Source: Capra hircus
Taxonomy: Eukaryota > Chordata > Mammalia > Artiodactyla > Bovidae
Assembly: GCF_001704415.2 (NCBI RefSeq)
Contig: NC_030826.1
Span: 54,889,362 to 54,953,361, forward strand
Length of the DNA stretch: 64,000 nt
Direction of reading: 5' to 3'
The number at the start of each line of letters is the position of its first letter. The stretch's first letter is position 1. A program made the translations under genes and the position numbers. The notes beneath the pieces were generated by a model. The model saw only the letters and a list, made by a program, of their open reading frames with translations, did no database searches and was not told where the DNA came from. This document shows positions 55,433 through 64,000 of the stretch, piece by piece.

Positions 55433-56100
55433 ACATGTTCCCTTACCAAGTTTATAATTAATCTCTCAGTCCAAAACTTTATTCCCTTTCCTTTACCTTC
55501 TGACCTCAATCCTGTGCTAACTGGACACTAATCAAACAGAGTCAGATGACTAAAACTGCTGCTGTTGACAACATCGTTAATGTACTAAGATTGTTACTAG
55601 AGATATCACCGTTAATGTGCAAACTTTGACTGTTTCTCCAGGACAAGATGAGGTAAAAGACCCCCTCAAGCCATGGACCACCTGGCTAGAATTGTAAACC
55701 AGAAACATCCAGATACCCAAAACTTCAATTAAGAAATGTCACGGGGGGTGGGGTGGGGAAAAAGGCACAAAATGATGATTAACCCCAGCTTCATTCTAGA
55801 CTTAAAAAAAAAAAACCCTCCAAACTAAAAACCCTCCGAACTCAAAGACCAAGTTGGGGTAGATCTGAGGCTTGTCTCCCACTCCCCTCCTTGGTGAAAA
55901 AAAAAACCCCTCCAAACTAAAAACCCTCCGAACTCAAAGACCAAGGTGGGGTAGATCTGAGGCTTGTCTCCCACTCCCCTCCTTGGTGTCCGGCAATAAG
56001 TCTTTACTTTGCCACAAACCAAACCCACTGTCAGAGTCTGGCTCTGCATCATGGGCACACGAGCCCTTTGCTGGGTTACCAAAGGGTTGGTGTCATGGAA
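55433..56100 (+). repeat. Probable solo LTR of a ruminant endogenous retrovirus
   Basis: This unique-looking stretch ends with an LTR-like R/U5 layout. CTTGTCTCCCACTCCCCTCC and TTGGTGTCCGGCAATAAGTC are followed by a short tail. Inside it a 92-base segment is duplicated in tandem (55805-55896 and 55897-55988), with one clear substitution. No retroviral coding sequence flanks it. Family and edges are uncertain. Confidence 0.5.
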
Positions 56101-56214
56101 GCCTGAATTCCAGGACAGAGGAGCCAGAGCAGAAGCCACTCCAGGTCACCTGGGGTATCAAGTTTTATCTTGTTAGAACCAGATCCCAAGAACAACACAA
56201 CCCTGAAAAGTTTT

Positions 56215-56355
56215 CAGTTCAGTTGCTCAGTCGTGTCTGACCCTTTACAACCCCATGGCCTGCAGCACGCCAGGCTTCCCAGTCCATCACCAACTCTTGG
56301 AGCTTGCTCAAACTCATGTCCACCAAGTCGGTGATATCATCCAACCATCTCATCA
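56215..56355 (-). mobile_element. BovB LINE 3' end
   Basis: It has only the last roughly 140 bases: TTCAGTTGCTCAGTCGTGTC through CCAAGTCGGTGATATCATCC. Non-coding remnant. Confidence 0.75.
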
Positions 56356-56404
56356 GGCAGAGGCAAAAAACTGGAGGTAATCAAAAGCTAACACATATAC
56401 CACA

Positions 56405-56525
56405 GTTTTGGAGGAGGAAAAGACAACCTATTCCATTATTCCTGCCTGGAAAATCACATGGACAGAGGAGCCTGGTGGGCTACAGTCTACCAGGTTGGAA
56501 AGAGTCAGACACAACTAAGCAGCTG
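56405..56525 (+). repeat. Bov-tA-type SINE tail
   Basis: GGAGGAGGAAAAGACAACCT through GAGTCAGACACAACTAAGCA. Confidence 0.75.
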
Positions 56526-56545
56526 AGCACACATACCATGGTTTA

Positions 56546-56752
56546 GTCTTCCCCGGGGGCTCAGACAGTAAAGAATTCACCTGCAACGCAGGAGACCCCG
56601 GTTCCACCCCAGGTGGGGAAGATCCCCTGAAGGAGGAAATGGGAACCCACTCCGGTATTCTTTCCCGGGACATCACAGGAACAGAGGACACTGGCGGGCT
56701 ACAGTCGGTAGGGTCACAAAGTGTAGGGCAGGACTGAGTGACTAACACTTTC
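56546..56752 (+). repeat. Bov-tA SINE
   Basis: GTCTTCCCCGGGGGCTCAGA head, GGTTCCACCCCAGGTGGGGA box and GACTGAGTGACTAACACTTT end. Near full length. Confidence 0.8.
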
Positions 56753-56754
56753 AT

Positions 56755-56920
56755 ACCACAGTGAATGTTTTATATATGTTAATTCATTTAATCCTTAACA
56801 CCCTCTATGAGATGAGCACTATTACTACCTACTTTCTTTCCAAATGAGGAAAACTGCAAAGGCGAAGGGAAAGTCACATCCTAGAATATGAACCCAAGCA
56901 GGGGGACTCCTGAGCCCCTG
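56755..56920 (-). repeat. MIR-like SINE
   Basis: GTTAATTCATTTAATCCTTA, ACCCTCTATGAGATGAGCAC and CAAATGAGGAAAACTGCAAA match an antisense MIR core. Confidence 0.65.
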
Positions 56921-57002
56921 CTCACAACCCCTACTGCTGCTGCTGCTGCTACACCACTACAGGGGCTGAGGACGCCACCTTCAGGAGTTAGATGACCCTT
57001 AA

Positions 57003-57608
57003 GAACAACACGTGTCCGACTTAGCGACGCCATGGATATCCAGTCCATGGAACTCTCCAGGCTAGAATACTGGAGTGGGTGGCCTTTCCCTTCCCCAGGG
57101 GATCTTCCTAACCCAGGAATTGAACCCAGGTTTTCCAGTGGTCAGGTATGGATGTAAGAGTTGGACTGTGAAGAAAGCTGAGCGCCGAAGAATTGATGCT
57201 TTTGAACTGTGGTGTCGGAGAAGACTCTTGAGAGTCCCTTGGACTGCAAGGAGATCCAACCAGTCCATTCTGAAGGAGATCAGCCCTGGGATTTCTTTGG
57301 AGGGAATGATGCTGAAGCTGAAACTCCAGTACTTTGGCCACCTCATGCGAAGAGTTGACTCATTGGAAAAGACTCTGATGCTGGGAGGGATTGGGGGCAG
57401 GAGGAGAAGGGGACGACAGAGGATGAGATGGCTGGAGGGCATCACTGACTCGATGGACTTGAGTCTGAGTGAAGTCCGGGAGTTGGTGATGGAGAGGGAG
57501 GCCTGGCGTGCTGCGATTCATGGGGTGGCAAAGAGTCGGACACTACTGAGCGACTGAATTCCCACACTGCAGGCGGATTCTTTACCATCTGAGCCACCAG
57601 GGAAGCCC
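57003..57608 (-). repeat. Bov-tA SINE split by a BovB LINE fragment
   Basis: The minus-strand Bov-tA runs through 57010-57135 (to GAACCCAGGTTTTCC) and resumes at 57559 (CCCACACTGCAGGCGG) to the head at 57608. The gap holds plus-strand BovB sequence in which a 160-codon open frame (57075-57557) encodes RRIDAFELWCRRRLLRVPWT, YFGHLMRRVDSLEKTLMLGG and VAKSRTLLSD. TTCC-like bases at both joints may be a short target duplication. Confidence 0.85.
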
Positions 57609-57609
57609 A

Positions 57610-58340
57610 AGAACACCACCCAGAGCCCTGCAACGGGCGGACCTTCTCCAGCGGAGGCGGCTACAAGCCCGCCTGACCGCCCCCAGTCTGTGTCGCCCCC
57701 TGGTGGCCGACGGCAGGCATGGGGCGGGACAGCCCGCAGGTCCGCCCCACCGCCCACTGGGTACTTCCGAAGCCGGGAAGCCGGATGCCCGCAGCCACCT
57801 CCAGCCCGGAAGAGGAGGACTTCGGGCCCAGGGCGGGGGCGGGGCTCCCGGGACGCGGGGGGCGGGGCTCCCGGGACGCGGGGGGCGGGACCTGCGCCGT
57901 TAGCTCAGGCGCCGCTCCGGCCACCTCTGTGGGGTCCATAGAGCGGCGGCGCGCCGGCCTGAGGGAAGATGGCGGCCACCTGGTGGCGGGTCGTGCTGAA
58001 GGGGAGTCGGAGTTGGCGGGGCTTCAGCACCTCAGGTGAGGGCTCTGGGGGATAAGGGGCTCTTGGAGGCCCCCGTCCAGCCGAACCCTGGGGCTCGAGC
58101 CGGCTCCCGCTCCGGGCCTCCGCGGGAGCCGGGCCAGGGCCAGCCTGATGTCCTGCTCTCCGCCCGCAGCCGCCCTCAGCCGCCGGGCCGCTCCTCTGGG
58201 GCCGATGCCCAACGAGGACATCGACGTGAGCAACCTGGAACGGCTGAAGAAATACCGCAGCTTCGACCGCTACCGGCGCCGTGCGGAGCGGGAGGCGCGG
58301 GACCCGCACTGGTGGCGGACATACCGGGAGCATTTCGGAG
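57610..58340. promoter_or_regulatory. MRPL38 CpG-island promoter
   Basis: It is CpG-dense and TATA-less. ETS-like CCGGAAG occurs around 57805. Several GGGCGGGG boxes lie in a perfect 23-base tandem pair (57841-57863 and 57864-57886), and CCGCC/CGGC clusters surround exon 1. The start probably lies shortly before 57969, because the start codon is in a TISU element that favours short 5' UTRs. Confidence 0.8.
57965..57976 (+). promoter_or_regulatory. MRPL38: TISU / YY1 element around the MRPL38 start codon
   Basis: GAAGATGGCGGC fits the TISU consensus SAASATGGCGGC exactly, with the ATG at 57969. This element directs translation of transcripts with very short 5' UTRs and also binds YY1. It is known to be enriched in mitochondrial and basic cellular genes. 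Confidence 0.75.
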
Positions 58341-61300
58341 AGGAGTCAGGTGGTGGTGTCCTGAGCTGGGCTGTGACCTCACCTCCTTGGGACTCGGAGG
58401 TTGGGGCGGGGGTGGATTCCGCCGGCTTGGATTCCCCGTGTTTGACGGAGAAGGCCTGCTCACGTTCCTGTGTGCACTGGTGGTGGCTTAGTCCCGCCAG
58501 CATATTTCATATCTTTTGGTCCCCCTCCTTGGAAAATTCTCTTCATTATTAGATTTCCACCTTTGATGTTTCTACACCGAAAGTCTTTTGCTGACCAACT
58601 GCCCCCGTCCCAATTCTGGGTTGGAACGCCCCTCTGTGCTTCTATTACACTGTTGATGTCACCCTGGCCACACTGCATCCTGAGACTCTTTGCTGCTTCC
58701 CTCCCAGACTATGAGCTCTCTAAGAACGGGGATCCTGTCTGCCTTGACCACCACTAGATCTCTGCACCTGCCACAGATGACCAATACTTTGCTGAGTTAA
58801 ATTGAAAGCCCTGGGGATGGTGACTCAGGGACCCTGCACGGCCAGTTGTGAACAGGCTTAAAGGTGATCCCAGCCACAATTAGGTCACCGTCCGCCTGGA
58901 CAAATAATGCTCTGGAGGAGGACGTGGCAAACCACTTCAGTATTCTTGCCTGGAGAATCCCACAGACAGACGAGCTTGCCAGGCTACAGTCCATGGGGTC
59001 GCACAGTCAGATGCTACTGAAGTGACCTAGCTCGCATGCACACAGACAGATGTAACCTTGTTTAGGGATTAGAAAATAGAATCTCACATTGCATCCAGTT
59101 TACTTAGTGACTGGAACAAGTCCAGATCTGTGAAGCTGACAACACAGTATGTTTTAGTTTTGTGAATTAAAGGTTAAGCTTTAGTAGCAGAGTTTGCCCA
59201 GTGAAAGGAAAAGTATGGACAGGGAGCTTAGCGAAGCCCTGATTCCACTTTCTCCACATCTTCCGTCCGCAGGTCCCAAAGACACGGTTGACATTGGCTT
59301 GCCTCCACCTAAGGTCTGCCGGACCCAACAGTTGCTGGAACGGAAACGGGTCCTGCGGGAGCTGCGGGCCAGTGTGGAGGAGGAGCGGGCCACCCGCCTC
59401 CGCACAGGTAAGCCTTCCCGAGGGAGGGGGTCCAGGGTGTGTCCCTGCCCCAACCCCGCATCCCCACTGGCATCATTCCTTTCCAGCGAGCATCCCCTTG
59501 GAAGCCGTGCGAGCCGAGTGGGAGAGAACCTGTGGCCCCTACCACAAGCAGCGTCTGGCCAAATACTATGGCCTCTATCGGGACCTCTTCCGTGGGGCCA
59601 CCTTCGTGCCCCGAGTCCCCCTGCATGTGGCCTATGCCACAGGCGAGGACCACTTGGTACCTGTGTACTATGGCAATGAAGTCACTCCAGCTGAGGTAAC
59701 TGTTGGCCTGTGCCCTTCCCTGCCCTTTGTGCACAGACACATCCTAATGTGGGGCCAGAGACAGCTCCTTTTTGAAAGCAGTTACAGAGGTGGTTTTTAT
59801 GGTGGTCAAGGGCACAAGCACAGCGTCTGTGTGGGCTCACCTGGGGTTTTCTTGTTCTCTGTCTCTTTTTGATTTCCCAGTAAGCACCACCATGATAAAG
59901 TAATCACAAAGGAGGGAATGTAAAATACAAGCAGCTCCATCACAGTGCCCTCCCGGCCCCTAGCCATTGGCTTTCTTGTGGTTCAGATTTCTGGATAGGC
60001 AGCTCTGTAGGGCTCTTTGAATAAGTCTTTGCTTACTTGCCTCTCAAGGGGCTGTCCAGGGCACTTGGTCCAGAATGGGCTCTCCTTTCTCCAAGGCTCC
60101 TGCCCTCCAGAATAAAGGTCTATTTAGAACAGCTTGTCCGTCTCTGATGGGGTGACAGCGCCCTCGTTCTTTCCCCACCAGGCTGCCCAGCCCCCGGAGG
60201 TGACCTATGAGGCAGATGAGGGCTCCATGTGGACACTGCTGCTCACCAACTTGGGTAAGGGTCAGGGGGCTCATGTGGATGTCTGCCTCCCTTACCTCCC
60301 TGGGGCCACCCTGGGGAGCTGGGGGAGGGGCCAGGTGGAAAGCTCCAGCCCCAGCTCCTTCCAGGGGAGGAGGAGGGAGGGGGCGGCAGTGCCCGAAGTC
60401 AGCAGGGTGTGTTTGTGTGTAGATGGACACCTGCTGGAAGCGGATGCCGAGTATGTGCACTGGCTGGTGTAAGTACCTGGGATCAGGGTGTGGCTCAGCG
60501 TTCGAGGAGGTTCCCGCATCCTCGAAAGAGCTGCACTTGAACTTGAGTCTTGGCTCCACCATGGATTAACCACCACCTCCCAGCCCTGGAGGTGATCCCT
60601 CACCTCTGCTTCCTGAGGGTGTCAAGGGCCCTGACGGGTGATCCAGGGGCTGATCCAGGATACAGAAGGAAAGCAGGCGGTGGGTTTCGGCCCCTCCCGC
60701 ACACCCCTCTGTCTCTCTGAACTCATTTCCTCGCCTGTGGGACTAGGGTCGTGTCCCTACGTGCCTTAGCCACTCTGAGGGGCTCAGTGACAAGCAAATG
60801 GGAAGGGAGACCATGAGAGGCCTCTGGCGCCTGTGGGCTGCCTTTTGTTTGAGCACCAGGCCTAGAGGCAGAGGTCAGGCACTTTTACTCAACTGCAGTT
60901 ACCACCCTGTGCAGCAGGCGCTCTGGCGAGTTGTACCTGGGGCAGGGGAAGGGGGGGATCCAGTGGGCATCCCAGTGCCAGGCTGGGCAGACACTCCCTG
61001 ACAAACCCAGAGCCTTCAGGACATCAGATGAGAAGCGGTCCCAGGTGGCGTGGCTCTCCCACCTGAGCGGCCCTGCCGCCCCACCAGCCCCCCGGCGCCG
61101 GGAAACCAGCTGCTCGAGCTTGCTCTCATCCTGACAGTTGCTGGGGCTCTTGTTGGACTTCGAGCCCCTACTTTCCCCACCCCCGACACGTCTGCTCTCC
61201 ATCTGAGGGCGTACAGAGCTCTTCTTCCTACCTGACTGTGTAGTGAAGATCATCTTGGGGTCCTCCTGGAGAGTTGTAGCAGTCTCTAGGAGCGTTGGGT

Positions 61301-62234
61301 GGGGATGTCCCTGCTGCCGCCTGCGGCGAGTGGCAATTAACAGATGCTTGTTCTCCCTCCAGCACCAACATCCCGGACGACAGGGTGGCTGAAGGACAGG
61401 AGACGTGTCCCTACCTCCCCCCCTTCCCTGCCCGAGGCTCCGGCTTCCACCGCTTTGCCTTCGTTCTCTTCAAGCAGGACAAGCCAATCGACTTCTCCGG
61501 GGACACCCGGCCCTCACCCTGGTAATCTGCGCCTCCCCACCCCAGCTCCCCCGGGCTCAGGCCAGCGTCCCGGTAATGGTCAGTCCTCCTCGAGTCTCCT
61601 TTTTCACCACGTGGGCCTTGAGGCGAGCAGAAGGGTGGCTGTGCTGCGCTAGGCAGACCCAAAGGGGCTTCTCAGCACTGCCTGTGGGACCAGAGGTGGG
61701 GTATGGGGCTCTGGTCCCCCCCCACACTCTCAAATGCTCCCCTCCTACAGCTACCAGCTTGCCCAGCGGACCTTCCACACTTTTGATTTCTACAAGAAGC
61801 ACCAAGACGCCATGACCCCAGCTGGCCTGGCCTTCTTCCAGTGCCGCTGGGATGACTCAGTCACCCATGTCTTCCACCAGCTCCTGGGTAAGGGCAGAGT
61901 GGGCAAGGAGGAGGGGGCGGCTGGTCCGAGCACACAGACCTCCCCTGACATGTCAGGAGAAGCGCCTGCAGGAGAGGGCCAGCAGCAGGCGTGCCATTCC
62001 TGGGGTGGGCTGGCTGGGCAGTCCCCTGGAGCAGACAGACGGATGGGCTCAGGCCAGCAGCAGTCCACACCTGTGTCTCTCCTTCACTCTTCTGCAGACA
62101 TGCGAGAGCCTGTGTTTGAGTTTGTGCGCCCGCCCCCTTATCACCCTAAGCAGAAGTGCTTCCCCCACCGGCAGCCCCTGCGCTACCTGGACCGGTACAG
62201 GGACAGTCACGAACCCACCTATGGCATCTACTGA
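57969..62234 (+). CDS. MRPL38: Mitochondrial large-subunit ribosomal protein mL38 (9 exons, 380 aa)
   Basis: It is a mammalian-mitoribosome-specific component of the 39S subunit, near the central protuberance. Exons: 57969-58035, 58170-58349, 59273-59407, 59487-59695, 60182-60254, 60423-60468, 61363-61521, 61751-61887, 62098-62234. The joined frame is 1143 nt with all GT-AG introns in phase, giving 380 residues, the human length. The N-terminus (MAATWWRVVLKGSRSWRGFS) is basic and amphipathic, as expected for a mitochondrial presequence. Further landmarks are GPMPNEDIDVSNLERLKKYR, EWERTCGPYHKQRLAKYYGL and a PEBP-like domain (about residues 180-330, with NIPDDRVAEGQ, CPYLPPFPARGSGFHRFAFV). The C-terminal tail is REPVFEFVRPPPYHPKQK and RYLDRYRDSHEPTYGIY. 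The start is set by the TISU element and family length. Confidence 0.97.
58905..59035 (+). repeat. Bov-tA-type SINE tail
   Basis: GGAGGAGGACGTGGCAAACC through TCAGATGCTACTGAAGTGAC. MRPL38 intron 2. Confidence 0.75.
60572..60703 (+). repeat. Diverged duplicate segment, copy 1 (MRPL38 intron 6)
   Basis: CACCTCCCAGCCCTGGAGGT, CCCTCACCTCTGCTTCCTGA and TACAGAAGGAAAGCAGGCGG line up with 62514-62640. Both may derive from an unrecognised repeat or a local duplication. Confidence 0.55.
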
Positions 62235-62450
62235 TTGACCGGAGTGCCCCCCATCTCAGAGAGTGAACGGGGCTTCTCAGGCCTCCCTGCCAGGCTCTGC
62301 AGGCGGGGGCAATAGAGACACAGCCCCGAGGGGCCAAGCATTGGGGTTCTCCTGCCTGAGGCCACCCCTCTGCCACCCTCCAAGCAGGCTCAGGGATTGG
62401 GAGGGAAGGAGGCTGGGGGTTGGGTTTCCAATAAAGATTTTTGCTGTAGC
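62235..62450 (+). other. MRPL38 3' UTR
   Basis: It is a short repeat-free 3' UTR of about 215 bases that ends after the AATAAA at 62430. Confidence 0.85.
62430..62435 (+). terminator. Poly(A) signal of MRPL38
   Basis: AATAAA in TTCCAATAAAGATTTTTGC, about 200 bases after the stop. A TGGTCTGGGTTTGTGTTCTG GT-rich element follows 15 bases later, a textbook cleavage signal. Confidence 0.9.
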
Positions 62451-62513
62451 TGGTCTGGGTTTGTGTTCTGGGCGCCCCCTGGTAGAAATCTGTTGTTATA
62501 TTGGCGGGGAGAG

Positions 62514-62640
62514 GGCTGCCTCCCACCCCCGGAGGTGCCCCCTCACCTGTGCTTCCTGAGGCTGTCAGAGGCCCTGTGATCCAGTGGCTGAAGACGGGTA
62601 CAGAAGAAACGCAGGTGGTGGGCCCTGGCTGCTCCCACAG
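62514..62640 (+). repeat. Diverged duplicate segment, copy 2 (after MRPL38)
   Basis: GCCTCCCACCCCCGGAGGTG, CTCACCTGTGCTTCCTGAGG, GTGATCCAGTGGCTG and TACAGAAGAAACGCAGGTGG align in order with 60572-60703. Confidence 0.55.
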
Positions 62641-62644
62641 GCCT

Positions 62645-63355
62645 CTTGAAAGAAATTTGCCAGCCCTGGGCATTGTCCCCTCACTGGCTTTTCTCATGCT
62701 CCCAGCCTTCAGATGCTTTGAAGGTTTGTTAGGTGGGGCACAGGCAGGTCTCAGAGGGCTCTGGGCACACTGCCCGGCTCAGAGCCCTGGAAGCTCCTGC
62801 ATGCTTGCTGGGTGGTTAGTGCATCTCTCTTCTCTAAAGGAGAAGACTGCCTAGGAGCCAGTCGAGATCAGAAAGAAAAACTATACACATTACAAAACAA
62901 GACAATATGAGGTTTGCTGTATGGAAGTGAGAGGATGTCCTGCTTCAAAATTAAACCAGCTGGGTCAGAAAAGGAGAAAGTTAACTCTGCCTCTCGCACT
63001 GGCCCAGCACACTGCCCCAGGGACGGTGGGTTAGTGGTCAAGACCCCCTCTTGCTCAGCTGCAGGGGAACCAACTCCCTTAAGAAGTGGGGTTTCAGAAC
63101 AGTTTGGACCTACAAACAAGGAACTCTCCCCAGCACAGCATGCTGAGTGCAGTTGAAGACTGCTTTGAGTTTCCATTAAAGGGGGTAGGAAGGAACCACT
63201 ATTTTCTGGTCTCTGTCTCTTGGTAACCAGACATTTCCACCTCACTGTTTACTTTAAAAGAACCAAAATTAGGCATAGCCTAGAGCAGGGAGACACTCTA
63301 GTCTGGCAAGTGCTGAAACTCAGCTCAAGGCAAAAAGTGCAGCAGAGCCCCATGG
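62645..63355. other. Intergenic between MRPL38 and TRIM65
   Basis: No gene, RNA or repeat was named here. It ends in the MIR-like stretch before the TRIM65 CpG island. Confidence 0.4.
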
Positions 63356-63359
63356 ATCA

Positions 63360-63640
63360 GGAGGGCATTTAATGAGCACCAGCTGTGTGCCCTGTGCTCC
63401 TTTCCAGGCACTCCCACCTGCTGTCCTGATTCATTTAATGGCCAAACCCCGTGGGAGGTAGATAACTTCTTGTCAGTGTTACTTGCATTAGATTTTCAGA
63501 TGAGGGCCTCAGAAGAGGTTCTGATGGTGGCCCTTGGCCAGGAGGAGGCTTGGAAGTCCAATGGCTTTCCCAAGGCTCTAGTCTCCAGAACCTGGGGCCA
63601 GATCCCCTGCACGAGAGCTGTTGGACTGAGGATCTCGGGA
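63360..63640 (-). repeat. MIR-like SINE
   Basis: GGCATTTAATGAGCACCAGC, TGTGTGCCCTGTGCTCC, GTGGGAGGTAGATAACTTCT and AGATGAGGGCCTCAGAAGAG match an antisense MIR layout. Confidence 0.65.
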
Positions 63641-63699
63641 AGCGGGATGAGGTCCCAGGGTGGGACCAGAGAGAGCTGGACCCCATCTCCCAGGCTGGG

Positions 63700-64000
63700 C
63701 AGTAGAAGGCAGGCAGGGGCGCTTCGGAGCCGGAGCCATCGGCGCTGGGCGGAACGGGCATGCTGCAGCGGGCAGGCGCTGGGAGTGGCGGCTGGTCTGG
63801 TCGGAGGGGAAAAAAGGTTGTCATCCCGACGGGTCCTCGCTCCGCCCGCTCCACCCACACACCGGCGCCCGCGGTCCCTTTAAGAGGCCCCGGCCTTCCT
63901 TCCGCGCGCCCGGGGCCGCCCGCCGCCGCCATGGCCGCCCAGCAGCTGGAGGACAAGCTGACCTGCTCCATCTGCCTGGAGCTCTACAAGGAGCCGGTGA
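63700..64000. promoter_or_regulatory. TRIM65 CpG-island promoter (partial)
   Basis: It is a CpG-rich block leading into the TRIM65 start, with CGGGG and CCGCCC boxes and no TATA. The island runs off the window. Confidence 0.7.
63931..64000 (+). CDS. TRIM65: TRIM65 E3 ubiquitin ligase, 5' end only
   Basis: These are the first 70 bases of the coding sequence (23 codons plus one base), cut by the window edge. The peptide begins MAAQQLEDKLTCSICLELYK and contains the first zinc ligand pair of a RING finger (Cys12-x2-Cys15). The wording EDKLTCSICL and the position next to MRPL38 identify TRIM65 rather than TRIM47. TRIM65 is a RING/B-box/coiled-coil/SPRY ubiquitin ligase known to act on MDA5 and TNRC6. 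The start is in strong Kozak context (GCCGCCATGG). Nothing beyond the first part of the RING can be judged here. Confidence 0.85.
   Translation, partial: MAAQQLEDKLTCSICLELYKEPV

Noticed and set aside
57075..57557. 160-codon open frame near MRPL38
   Set aside because: It is BovB LINE coding remnant fused to SINE sequence, not a host gene.

Overview
The window is mammalian nuclear DNA from a ruminant, most likely a bovid such as cattle, sheep or goat; I cannot decide which. It contains spliced genes with GT-AG introns and CpG-island promoters. Its interspersed repeats are diagnostic for ruminants: BovB (RTE-clade) LINE fragments, Bov-tA/Bov-A2 SINEs, tRNA-derived CHR-type SINEs and ruminant L1 3' ends. 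These lie beside older mammalian MIR, L1M, MER20-like and MLT1-type elements. The gene order ACOX1 - FBF1 - MRPL38 - TRIM65, all on the + strand, matches human 17q25.1 in reverse orientation.

Layout. 1-6.2 kb is repeat-rich flank with no coding exon I can recognise. 6.2-7.2 kb is a CpG island holding the ACOX1 promoter and, by synteny, probably the divergent TEN1 promoter. 6989-26778 is the ACOX1 coding span: 14 coding exons per transcript plus a second, alternative exon 3. Its probable 3' UTR runs to about 30.6 kb. 31.4-31.9 kb is the FBF1 CpG island. 32889-51682 is the FBF1 coding span (29 coding exons, 1150 residues), with its 3' UTR to about 52.7 kb. 52.7-57.6 kb is intergenic and dense in repeats, including a probable LTR. 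57.6-58.3 kb is the MRPL38 CpG island, and 57969-62234 is the MRPL38 coding span (9 exons, 380 residues). 63931-64000 is the first 70 bases of the TRIM65 coding sequence, cut by the window edge.

Every exon join was checked by hand. ACOX1, FBF1 and MRPL38 each give one uninterrupted reading frame to a natural stop, with phases matching at every junction. The four genes do not form a pathway. ACOX1 is the first enzyme of peroxisomal beta-oxidation, FBF1 is a ciliary transition-fibre protein, MRPL38 is a mitochondrial ribosomal protein, and TRIM65 is a RING ubiquitin ligase.

I found no convincing undescribed system; this is an ordinary conserved mammalian gene cluster. The most useful details are: the duplicated, mutually exclusive exon 3 pair of ACOX1; a GC-AG intron in FBF1 that is stop-free and in frame; a possible 43-residue N-terminal extension of FBF1; an inverted pair of ZNF143-like motifs in the FBF1 promoter; a perfect TISU start element in MRPL38; a diverged duplication of about 125 bp inside and just after MRPL38; and several nested retroelement insertions. 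Repeat families are assigned from memory, without a repeat library, so their edges are approximate.
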